This document shows, piece after piece, positions 8,053 to 15,541 of a stretch of 64,000 nt of DNA (position 1 is the stretch's first letter; every line of letters begins with the position of its first letter). Below the pieces are notes generated by a model. That model worked only from the letters and a program-made list of their open reading frames with translations, made no database searches and was not told where the DNA came from. The DNA is from Nitrospira sp. (GTDB lineage: Bacteria > Nitrospirota > Nitrospiria > Nitrospirales > Nitrospiraceae): the NCBI GenBank assembly GCA_024998565.1, contig JACOEM010000015.1, positions 1 through 64,000 on the forward strand, given 5' to 3'. Both the position numbers and the translations under genes were made by a program.

Positions 8053-8949
8053 ATGAGCAAGGAACGCATCAAGATTTCGCCGGAGTTGTACGACATCATG
8101 CCGTCGGACTACCAGGACCTTGTCAGCAGCGCCACATACGGCAAGGAAGACCGGGGATGGAAGGACATCGGTACCTCCAAGGAACTCATCGAGCAGCATT
8201 CCCTGTGTGCCGGGTGTCCTGAATCCATGGCGTTTCGATATATTCTGGCGTCGCTTCCCAACCCCGAAGACACGGTCATGGTCGGCTCGACCGGTTGCAC
8301 GAGTCTCGTGTTTCCTATGGTGGCCGTCCACAACATCCACTCCCTGTTCGGCAACCAGAATGCGATCGCATCGGGGCTCAAACGGGCTCTGAGTGTGCGT
8401 TTTCCCGATCGCGTGAAGGATGTGGTCGTGTTGGCGGGAGACGGCGCGACGGTGGACATCGGTTTGGACATGACCCTGCAGGCCTGGTTTCGGCAAGAAA
8501 AATTCACGACCATCTGCTTCGATAACGAACTCTACGCCAACACCGGCGGGCAGGAGAGCGGTCTGATGCAGAAGGGGTTCGTGGCCAAAATGGCGCCGGT
8601 CGGAAAGCTGTTCGATAAAGTCCGGTTGCCTGAAATTGCCCGGGAGTCCGGCTGTCACTACGTGGTCAATTGCACGGTCAGCAAGCCCTCTCTGGTCGAG
8701 AAGGTAGTCCGCAACGCGGTGCTGATCGCCCGGGAAATCGGCCCGACCTATCTGCAACTCTATACGCCCTGCATTCTGGAGATCGGCAAGAACAGCATGG
8801 AGGGTCTGCAGGAAATGCGGGACTCCGAGAAGCCCACGGAACGGTTTGCCTTCAAAGAATATATCAGCGAGCCGGCGAAGCAGCTCCTGGCGGAGCGTGA
8901 TGCCAAGGCCAAAGAAAAGAAAGCCGCTGCCAAGCAATTGGTGTCGTAA
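8053..8949 (+). CDS. 2-oxoacid:ferredoxin oxidoreductase, beta subunit (TPP-binding), copy 1
   Basis: A 298-residue protein. OFOR beta subunits bind thiamine pyrophosphate and a 4Fe-4S cluster and catalyse oxidative decarboxylation of, or reductive CO2 fixation onto, acyl-CoA (pyruvate or 2-oxoglutarate synthase in the reductive TCA cycle). CAGC at 52-55 supplies cluster cysteines, GDGATVDIG from residue 129 is the TPP/Mg motif, and FDNELYANTGGQ (156-167) completes it. The start follows GAGGAG. The C-terminus is a Lys/Ala-rich tail. No alpha, gamma or delta subunit lies in the window, so the partners must be encoded elsewhere. Substrate cannot be told from sequence. Confidence 0.93.
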   Translation: MSKERIKISPELYDIMPSDYQDLVSSATYGKEDRGWKDIGTSKELIEQHSLCAGCPESMAFRYILASLPNPEDTVMVGSTGCTSLVFPMVAVHNIHSLFGNQNAIASGLKRALSVRFPDRVKDVVVLAGDGATVDIGLDMTLQAWFRQEKFTTICFDNELYANTGGQESGLMQKGFVAKMAPVGKLFDKVRLPEIARESGCHYVVNCTVSKPSLVEKVVRNAVLIAREIGPTYLQLYTPCILEIGKNSMEGLQEMRDSEKPTERFAFKEYISEPAKQLLAERDAKAKEKKAAAKQLVS

Positions 8950-9001
8950 GCGGGAGGATTATCACCGCCGCTTCCGCGGCAACGAGAGAGCGAGGTTTCA
9001 G

Positions 9002-9895
9002 ATGAGTCTTGATTATGTAAAGTTTACTCCTGGTTTCGAGCAGTTCATGCCGAAAGAATATCGGGATATGGTCGAACATGGACCGTTCGGAAAAAAGACG
9101 ACGGTGTCGCAGATGGGCAGCTTCAAGGAAATCCTCGAGGAGCACCCGATGTGTGCCGGCTGCGCCATGACCCTGTTCATCCGGTTGGCGATTATTGCCT
9201 TTCCGAATCCAGAGGATACTATTACCGTCGGGACGGCGGGCTGCGGCAGATTGGCCATCTCGCAAGCCGCGATCCCGTTCGTGTACGGGAACTACGGCGA
9301 CCAGAATGGAGTCGCGAGCGGGTTATCGCGCGGACTCCGGCTCCGTTTCGGCGACAAGCCGAAAGATGTGGTCGTAATCGCGGGTGATGGAGGAACCGCC
9401 GACATCGGGTTCCAGCAGGTGCTGCATTCCTGGTTCCGAAAGGAACGGTTTACGACCATCATGCTGGACAACGAAGTGTATGGTAATACCGGTGGACAAG
9501 AAAGCGGCATGACGACCAGAGGCGCCGTGCTGAAGATGGCTCCGCTTGGAAAGAAGTTTGAAAAGATGGACATGGTCACGATGGCTAAAGTCGCTGGCTG
9601 TTCTTATATCGCCACGGTCGTGCCGAACAATCCGCGGCGGGTGGAAAGCGTCATCAAAAAGGCTGTGCTGATCGCCCGGGACATCGGCCCGACCTATATT
9701 CAAGCCTATACCTCATGCAACATCGAGTACGCGATTCCGACCGACAAGGTGATGGAAGACGCCAAGACCGTGGAAGACGATCGTTACAAATTTACCGAGT
9801 ATGTCAGCGACGAAGCGAAGGCGTATCTGGCCGAGCGCTATGGCTACAAGGAATTTATGCCGAAGGCCGTCCCTGCTTCCGTCACGACGGCCTGA
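9002..9895 (+). CDS. 2-oxoacid:ferredoxin oxidoreductase, beta subunit (TPP-binding), copy 2
   Basis: A 297-residue paralogue of the preceding gene, starting 52 nt after it. CAGC is again near residue 54, AGDGGTADIG and LDNEVYGNTGGQESG form the TPP site, and the end (VSDEAKAYLAERYGY) matches the other copy before the tails diverge. Substitutions around the active site (AGCAMTLFIR against AGCPESMAFR, TAGCGRLAIS against STGCTSLVFP) suggest different substrates or partners, for example pyruvate against 2-oxoglutarate; this is inference. The ATG at 9002 is preceded by GAGG. Confidence 0.93.
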   Translation: MSLDYVKFTPGFEQFMPKEYRDMVEHGPFGKKTTVSQMGSFKEILEEHPMCAGCAMTLFIRLAIIAFPNPEDTITVGTAGCGRLAISQAAIPFVYGNYGDQNGVASGLSRGLRLRFGDKPKDVVVIAGDGGTADIGFQQVLHSWFRKERFTTIMLDNEVYGNTGGQESGMTTRGAVLKMAPLGKKFEKMDMVTMAKVAGCSYIATVVPNNPRRVESVIKKAVLIARDIGPTYIQAYTSCNIEYAIPTDKVMEDAKTVEDDRYKFTEYVSDEAKAYLAERYGYKEFMPKAVPASVTTA

Positions 9896-10113
9896 GGGAG
9901 TCGAAGCAGAGGCCAAGTTGGTTTCCGGGCTTACTCTGGCGGGCAGGAGCCGAACCTCCTGCCCGACCCGTTCTCGAGGCATGGGCTGCAATCGATGGCA
10001 GCTGGTCCAAATCCATCACACTGCCCCACACGAGCGGTTCTCTCGAGTCTTGCCAGAAAATAATTAAGCCGCGTGGAATCAAGGGCTTGTCTCATCGACC
10101 TTCGCAGCCTCCA

Positions 10114-10243
10114 TTGACAGAGCCGGTCGTGCACTGTAGGGTGAGGCATGACGTCTTGAGCCACGCCGACTGTCCCATCTTGCGCGCCTCCTTCCATCCT
10201 TCGCGCGTCTGATTCCCCGGTCTTCGCCGCTTCTACGCCAGAG
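10114..10243 (+). promoter_or_regulatory. Promoter/leader repeat, copy 3
   Basis: TTGACA at 10114, 21 bases, then GTGAG, with TGTAGG just before it. The rest keeps CATGACGTCTTGAGCCACGC, CGACTGT, a GCGCCTCCTTCC run and CGGTCTTCGCCGCTTCTACG followed by CCAGAG. The element is followed at 10254-10267 by a short hairpin (AGACC, ACCA, GGTCT) and by the CsbD-like gene at 10340. Confidence 0.65.
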
Positions 10244-10339
10244 TTTCCATCTCAGACCACCAGGTCTCGGCATGCGTTCGCGCGTGTCGGCCCTTACAAC
10301 GGTGTGGCGCGATGCTCGCCACCGATCAAGGAGAATGCA

Positions 10340-10582
10340 ATGACACAGGAGCAATTCCAACAGTTCTGGCTGCAACTTAAGGCTCCCCTCAAGGCCAACT
10401 GGGAGAAGATTACGGAAAGCGATCTCGGTGAAATCCAGGGCAGCCTGGTGAAGTTCGGTGATGTGCTGCAGAAGCGTTATGGTGAGGGACACAAGGACGA
10501 AGTCAGTCTGTGGGCTGATCGTCGGCATGCGCATTGGAGCGGAAATTACATCGGATACAAGGATCCGAAACCAACGGCTTAA
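10340..10582 (+). CDS. CsbD-like stress protein
   Basis: An 80-residue protein starting MTQEQFQQFWLQLK. The N-terminal 50 residues (LKANWEKITESDLGEIQG, GDVLQKRYGEG) match the CsbD-like pattern of short charged helical proteins that bacteria make under general stress. The C-terminal 30 residues (HAHWSGNYIGYKDPKPTA) are an extension. AAGGAG precedes the ATG at 10340 by 6 bases. Placement behind leader copy 3 suggests stress-dependent expression of the whole leader family. Confidence 0.8.
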   Translation: MTQEQFQQFWLQLKAPLKANWEKITESDLGEIQGSLVKFGDVLQKRYGEGHKDEVSLWADRRHAHWSGNYIGYKDPKPTA

Positions 10583-10667
10583 GCAAGCGTGTCCGTGCAG
10601 AATGCCGAATTCTACGGCGCGGCCAAAGCCTGCGCTCGTGATACGACACAGAAAGAGAGCACAGGTC

Positions 10668-11012
10668 ATGAGAAAAATCGTCATCAACAAGAGTTATGAT
10701 CAGTTCTGTCTGAGCCACAAAGCGTTCCTGCGCCTCCGTGAATTAGGACAGCCGGATGCACTCAAGGAGACCGATCTGGGAGCGTACTGGCCCTCTGCGG
10801 CCGGCCCCCAGGAGCCAAGCCTCAATCAATGCGGCCTGCTGATTCCCCGCGATGACAGGCGCTTGGTTCAGGTGGTGGAAGAACTGAAGGGCGAGGCCAA
10901 CGGTCATTGCGCCGAGCTGAAGGTGGTGTCCATTCCGGACGATGTGTCGTGGGTCATTGCGAAGGCAAATGGCAGTGAGCATGTGAGTGAGCAACATCGC
11001 ACGTGGAGCTGA
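10668..11012 (+). CDS. Conserved hypothetical protein (phage/bacterial type)
   Basis: A 114-residue protein starting MRKIVINKSYDQFCLSHKA. It resembles a widespread family of unknown function, also found in phages, with the N-terminal MRKIVINKxYGGFxLS pattern and the C-terminal VVSIPDDVSWVIAKANG and SEHVSEQHRTW blocks. The middle (CGLLIPRDDRRLVQVVEEL) is the substrate- or partner-binding part in that family only by guess. It is probably co-transcribed with the CsbD-like gene 85 nt upstream. The Shine-Dalgarno sequence is weak (AAGAGAG). Confidence 0.7.
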   Translation: MRKIVINKSYDQFCLSHKAFLRLRELGQPDALKETDLGAYWPSAAGPQEPSLNQCGLLIPRDDRRLVQVVEELKGEANGHCAELKVVSIPDDVSWVIAKANGSEHVSEQHRTWS

Positions 11013-11513
11013 GCCGATGCGGAGAGTAGCGACGGGCACGCAGTCCTGCGGGTTGGATGAACCAGGTGCATGATGGTGCCGAGAAGCGAGGTTCTGCTGC
11101 CTGTGCGGGTATCTCAGCGCATCAGGTGGTGAGTGAGTGACCTGTCTGGAACGAGAGGTTGAAGATCTGTTTTCGCAGGCTGAATCCACCCGGATTCAGC
11201 CTGCCTACGCTTAAGCAACGAGCAGGGTCCGTCCGTTTCATAGCGGCGACTCTGCTTACAGCATTCTGTTTCTGCCCTGTTTTCTGATCCCATCCGTACA
11301 TGTCGGTATCAGCTGGATTTTCTTGGCTCGGTTGGGTAACGCGTCGTGCCAAGCTGTGTCACCAATCTCTTCCACTACTATTCATATCCGTGGTTGCCTG
11401 CTCAGCCTGTCGATGATCGCGGCCTAAGCCGATTCCGTGGCCACGCCGGTGGGTTATCCGTCGTCAGACCGACGTTCGTTGCGATCGAGACTCCGGCCAG
11501 GATCACGCTTGTG
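11013..11513. other. Intergenic region between convergent genes
   Basis: About 500 bases with no credible ORF. It holds the strong hairpin at 11175-11204 and otherwise nothing that could be assigned. Confidence 0.5.
11175..11204. terminator. Perfect 13-bp hairpin, probable terminator
   Basis: GCAGGCTGAATCC and its exact complement are separated by ACCC. There is no T-run on the plus side and only GAAAAC on the other, so it may work as a weak or factor-assisted terminator or an RNA-stabilising structure for the CsbD transcript. Confidence 0.5.
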
Positions 11514-13175
11514 TTAATACGTCCAGGTCACCAGGGTGGTGAATACGTTTTTGCTGTAGGCATAGACGGGGATGTTTGAACCGTTGAGCACGCCTTGATA
11601 TTGAAGCGCGACCGTCACGTTACGAAACAGCGGCCTGGCGATTTGAACGAAAATATCCTGTTCGGTATCCCGGCGTCGAGACAACTCGCCGGTGTCGTCG
11701 AGAAAAATGACTTGCGCATGGTTGTATGCGCGCCAATGCACTTCATAGTCGACTCGAAAACTGAGGTCATACCAGGGGAGAGTAGTTTGTCCGCCCAGCT
11801 GGAGTCGATTGCCGGAATAGGCGAAGCTGGATCCGCTGGCAGCTTCGGTATCGTGCTGGTAGCCGACACGGACAATGAAGTTGTCCTGTCGAAACCGGAA
11901 GGCATGGAGAACGCCGATCATATTGTTGAAGGCATCGCGCGACTCAGGAGCGAACCGGATGTCGCTGTTGCCCGGCTCCGTGAAGAAGCTTTTGCGCTGA
12001 AAGCGATAGAGCAGGGTCGTCAAGTTGTCCATGCGGCCGAGGGCTGGAAGCGTGATCGCGGGCGGAACGAACGTCGCAGGGAGGGTCACGGTGTGGCGGG
12101 AGAGAAATCCCTTGAGGCCGAGGAACATGTAATCGTAGCTGTACTGACCACCGATCTCGTAAGGCACCGTGCCGACTGTGCCGCGATAGACGCCTGACAA
12201 GCTTCCGAGGTGATCTTGAATGTTGAAGCTTCCTGCGCCGCTATCGGTATTGACGGTTTGGTAATAGGAATAGGTGACGGTTGATTCGATCGGTCCTTTG
12301 CGATACCAGGCATAATCTCCCCGCGCCGACGTGACAAACCCGGGTGATTGGGTGTTACGGGAGCGAAGCAGCTCTGCAACCTGGTCGCTGCTCTTCCGTG
12401 GATTGACGGCGACATTGTCGTCATAATAGCCTCCGACGGCCAATTGCATGCGAAGCCGTTGAGGATCCGTGACTCGTGTTGTTGCCGTGAGGGCTTCTTG
12501 AATGCGTACAGATGCGCCGGTGATCGGAGAAGTGGGTTGCACCCGCTGCGCCGACGCCAATTCGGCCTGCGCCTGATCTGAGAGTCCGAGTATGCCGAGC
12601 GCGAGGCCTCGATAGAACATGGTCAGTTGCCGGATGTCTTGATCTGCGGAGCGGTTGACGCTCAATGCCGCTTCCGCACCGTTATAGTTCTTCTGCCGAT
12701 AGCGTAAAAATCCCACATAAAATCCGAGGTTCTCGCGATCCGGCTCCAATCGAAACACGTCCTCCAAAAGGGGCGCGGCCTTGTCATAGTTTTTCGTGGC
12801 GAAATGGGCGACGCCTAATTGGTAGGTGGCTTCTGGGTCGGATGGGCGAAGGGCGTGCAGAGCAGTGAGAGGCGCGATGGCTAGCCCCGCCTGTCCCCGC
12901 GCCAGATGACAGAGCGCCAAGTAGTAGAGCGCGCGCGCATTGCGAGGATCGGTCGCGACCGCTTGAGAGAAGAGGGCGGCAGCTTCGTCATACCGTTTGG
13001 CATCGTAGGCCAAGATTCCTTCGGCAACCAATACCTCCGCATCGGCTGCTTGAGCCTGAGCGGAGCCAGGTGGCACGGCCATTGCCATCAGGATGAGGAT
13101 CATCATAAGAACAAGGCTGAACTGGGGGTGCGTGTCGATCGAAGTTCTGCCTCTCTGTTGTGTCCTGCATATCAT
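11514..13175 (-). CDS. TPR protein with C-terminal outer-membrane beta-barrel
   Basis: A 553-residue exported protein. After the signal peptide (LMMILILMAMAVPPGSAQAQ) come about four TPR-like repeats, for example YDAKRYDEAAALFSQAV and KNYDKAAPLLEDVFRLEPD. From about residue 240 it is rich in alternating aromatic strands and ends LNGSNIPVY ... TTLVTWTY, the terminal aromatic residue typical of outer-membrane barrels. This layout matches surface-lipoprotein-assembly-modifier-like proteins. ATG 13175 follows GGGGAG; the frame is open to 13289. It is divergent from a FecR-domain gene, a pairing common in exopolysaccharide or envelope-sensing loci. Cargo is unknown. Confidence 0.78.
   Translation of the reverse strand: MICRTQQRGRTSIDTHPQFSLVLMMILILMAMAVPPGSAQAQAADAEVLVAEGILAYDAKRYDEAAALFSQAVATDPRNARALYYLALCHLARGQAGLAIAPLTALHALRPSDPEATYQLGVAHFATKNYDKAAPLLEDVFRLEPDRENLGFYVGFLRYRQKNYNGAEAALSVNRSADQDIRQLTMFYRGLALGILGLSDQAQAELASAQRVQPTSPITGASVRIQEALTATTRVTDPQRLRMQLAVGGYYDDNVAVNPRKSSDQVAELLRSRNTQSPGFVTSARGDYAWYRKGPIESTVTYSYYQTVNTDSGAGSFNIQDHLGSLSGVYRGTVGTVPYEIGGQYSYDYMFLGLKGFLSRHTVTLPATFVPPAITLPALGRMDNLTTLLYRFQRKSFFTEPGNSDIRFAPESRDAFNNMIGVLHAFRFRQDNFIVRVGYQHDTEAASGSSFAYSGNRLQLGGQTTLPWYDLSFRVDYEVHWRAYNHAQVIFLDDTGELSRRRDTEQDIFVQIARPLFRNVTVALQYQGVLNGSNIPVYAYSKNVFTTLVTWTY
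13071..13086 (+). promoter_or_regulatory. Possible sigma-54 promoter pointing to the FecR gene
   Basis: TGGCACG, 4 bases, TTGCC matches the -24/-12 consensus. It lies inside the 5' coding part of the TPR gene on the opposite strand, about 310 bases before the FecR-domain start, so it could also be a chance match. Confidence 0.35.
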
Positions 13176-13393
13176 CACATTGGCTCCCCGTTCCGGACTC
13201 GGCAATTTCTCCTGCATGCCGGCCGCTTGACCTGCGCGCAGCGAGCTACCTACTATACGCCACTGTCCGTCTGTTTTCCGAGTCAGCATGGCTGCAAAGT
13301 GGCTGCTGTAAACGATTTACAGGATATGCGTTGAACCGTGAGTGTTCGTTTTGACCCGTTCTTGAACAGGAATATTCCAGGGAGTGTGATCCG

Positions 13394-14482
13394 ATGAGAA
13401 TCGTCGATATACGCTCGCACGTGTTCGGCTATAGCGTGATGCTTCTTGTAAGCATGTCAACGATGGCATGGGCCGAGGAGCCGCCGCTGCCTCTGTCCGG
13501 TGAAGGTCAGGCGAGAGGGGTCGTGATTGGGATCGTCGGAATCCCGGTGAGGATTGTTTCTCCTGCCACCACCTCGAGCGGAGTTTTGAGCGTCGGTGAC
13601 GTCATCTCTGCGGGGGAGGAGTTGCGGGTTGGAACAGGAGAGCAAGTGACCCTGCTGTGGGATCGTCGTGCAGTGCTGACGTTGAGTGAAGGCGCGCGGT
13701 TGAACGTTCAGGAATTGCACCGTGGACAAACGGAACTCGTGCTGCATCAGGGTAAGGTCAGGATCGCATTGTCCTACAACGCGGGGAGAATGACCGATAC
13801 TCTGACGCTCCGGACACCGCTGGCGCGTGCGGTCAGCCGTGGCGGCATTGTGGAAGCCACGGTAGTGGGGGAAGAGCGACAGTCACTTTTGGCGCGGCTG
13901 GTCACCGCGCCTTCAGGCGATACGTTGCGGGTGTTGGAGGGGCAGGCTCGTGTTGAGCCATTGACCGGAGACCGCAAGGCGTTTCCCCTTAAGGCAGGGA
14001 GGGAGGTCTCATTGAGAACGGGGATGGTCGGTTCTCTCTCCGAGTTCCAAGAAAGCTCCCACATTCTTCAGCCTCTTGCCGTCAGGGAGGAACATCGAGT
14101 CCTTCCAAGTCCTCTCACGCGGCAAATCGTCGGAACCCAGGTCGGGCACGCACTTGAGTTGGAGCAAGAGATTCTGCAAGCTTCTTCCGTCGGAGGGGAG
14201 AAAGAGCTTCGCGGTCCCTCGAGCAATGGGACTATTCTCGCAACCAGTATCGGGCTTCCGGTGGTTCCGCTCAGTCAAGCGTCCAGCCCTGCTTCTGTAA
14301 CGGGAACATCCACCGGTGTGCCGGCCGCCTTACCTCCGCCGGCAGTGCCTCCCGTTCAAAGCGCCGGTGTCGGGAGTTTAGGGCCTGCGCAATCAGGAGG
14401 TTTGAACAGCCGTAACCTGCTTCGGGAAATCTTGACCGAAGTTGGAAGGGGCGGAAGGGGCCATGGCAAGAAAGATCGGTAG
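13394..14482 (+). CDS. FecR-domain exported protein
   Basis: A 362-residue protein with a signal peptide (residues about 13-27, TMAWAEE). Its N-terminal half is a FecR-type domain: GVLSVGDVISAGEELRVG, LSEGARLNVQ, and a long VVEGQ/LEGQARVEPL region. These domains occur in periplasmic sensors and in exopolysaccharide loci. The C-terminal part from about residue 215 is low-complexity (PAALPPPAVPPVQSAGVGS) and ends in a basic RGGRGHGKKDR. GGGAG precedes the ATG by 9 bases. The divergent TPR/barrel gene is its probable functional partner (inference). Confidence 0.8.
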   Translation: MRIVDIRSHVFGYSVMLLVSMSTMAWAEEPPLPLSGEGQARGVVIGIVGIPVRIVSPATTSSGVLSVGDVISAGEELRVGTGEQVTLLWDRRAVLTLSEGARLNVQELHRGQTELVLHQGKVRIALSYNAGRMTDTLTLRTPLARAVSRGGIVEATVVGEERQSLLARLVTAPSGDTLRVLEGQARVEPLTGDRKAFPLKAGREVSLRTGMVGSLSEFQESSHILQPLAVREEHRVLPSPLTRQIVGTQVGHALELEQEILQASSVGGEKELRGPSSNGTILATSIGLPVVPLSQASSPASVTGTSTGVPAALPPPAVPPVQSAGVGSLGPAQSGGLNSRNLLREILTEVGRGGRGHGKKDR

Positions 14483-14502
14483 GAACGTGCAGCGAGCACG
14501 AG

Positions 14503-14922
14503 TTACCCTTTGAATGAGAGACAGGCCGGAGAGCGAACTCGCATGACTGCATCTTGCTGAAAGGTCTGCTGGTAGATGATCATGATGCGTCGGATCGCGG
14601 CTTCTTTGGCCATATTCTGTTCGTGAGTTAGTTGCAGAATGCGTGAGGCTTCGTATTCGATCGCGCCGGTACTCTTTTGCCACTGACCGGACGCCTGCCA
14701 TGAGGTGAGGCCTTCCGGAAATGCTGGTGTGACAATGTCCTTGACGAAGGCCGCCCATTCCTCGGGACTGACAACTCCGCCGGGTTTGGCCGTCCCGAAA
14801 TACAGCGACTCAAGCACCGCAGGATGCTCGCCCGGTAGACAGGCCGGTGCCTGCGCAGAGAGGCAGCCACCGGTCTGTATCAGCGCGGACAGTAGAAGCA
14901 GGATAGGGATCAACCGTCTCAT
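14503..14922 (-). CDS. DUF3574-family lipoprotein
   Basis: A 139-residue protein with a lipobox LIQTGGC (Cys20) after a hydrophobic N-terminus, so a membrane-anchored lipoprotein. The body fits DUF3574: ESLYFGTAKPGG, VSPEEWAAFV, TPAFPEGLTSWQASGQW, and a helix with ILQLTHEQN. Function of the family is unknown. Converges on the FecR gene with a 20-base gap. AGGA precedes the ATG. Confidence 0.8.
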   Translation of the reverse strand: MRRLIPILLLLSALIQTGGCLSAQAPACLPGEHPAVLESLYFGTAKPGGVVSPEEWAAFVKDIVTPAFPEGLTSWQASGQWQKSTGAIEYEASRILQLTHEQNMAKEAAIRRIMIIYQQTFQQDAVMRVRSPACLSFKG

Positions 14923-14941
14923 CTCAGCATCCTGCTGCGCG

Positions 14942-15235
14942 TCAGCGCGACTTCTTATCCTTGCTCGTGTTCTGCGCGGGAGGCTTGGGTGGAGACGGTT
15001 CTTTTTCGCCGCCTGTCACTTGCTTGAATGTTTTGCCGATAGCCGGCCCGATTTTCGGGATCTCCTCCTCAATATTTTTCGCGGCACTTTTCAACCCTCG
15101 CCCGATTTCGTCGAGCGTTAACCCCTGATTGGATCCGGCCTTGCCGGTGCCGGACGATTCTGATGCGGCATTCGCCGTCAGAGCCGGCCCGTCACTCCAC
15201 AGAAACAGAAAGAGAAGGATGACTATTATTCGCAT
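14942..15235 (-). CDS. Small exported hypothetical protein
   Basis: A 97-residue protein with a signal peptide (MRIIVILLFLFLWS, cleavage near ALTANA). It is followed by an amphipathic helical stretch (LDEIGRGLKSAAKNIEEEI) and a Lys/Pro-rich tail. GAGG precedes the ATG. It is 19 nt upstream of the DUF3574 gene and probably in the same transcript. No family was recognised. Confidence 0.6.
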   Translation of the reverse strand: MRIIVILLFLFLWSDGPALTANAASESSGTGKAGSNQGLTLDEIGRGLKSAAKNIEEEIPKIGPAIGKTFKQVTGGEKEPSPPKPPAQNTSKDKKSR

Positions 15236-15541
15236 CGTGGACCTCGCTTGCTAGAGTCCAGTATAGGCTATCCGGGCGCTGGGGCAAACCCTTGCCGGCA
15301 GGCCGACGGGCCGGCGGGAGTGGGCCGGAACACGCGGACTAGTTGACCGGTAGGGGCACCATGCGGTACAGTGAGAGTCTACTGCAGCATTGTATCGGTC
15401 CACCAATGCTGTACCTCCTCAACGTGGACCGCGCGATCGCATCGCGACCAGGTCCAGTTTGGAGCTGACTCCTTCCGGATTCACCCTCCCCTCGGTTCTC
15501 TGATCCCGTCTTAATGCGATCCACAACGAAAGGATAGCTGC
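15236..15541. other. Intergenic region and leader of the DEAD-box helicase gene
   Basis: About 305 bases between divergent genes. A hairpin (AGCATTG ... CAATGCT, 15386-15410) lies about 130 bases before the helicase start. Long structured leaders are common on cold-shock helicase mRNAs, but no direct evidence of this is visible. Confidence 0.45.

Noticed and set aside
7921-8937. A 338-codon open frame opposite the first OFOR beta gene
   Set aside because: It lies almost wholly antisense to a clear family gene, is His/Arg-rich without hydrophobic pattern, and has no ribosome site.
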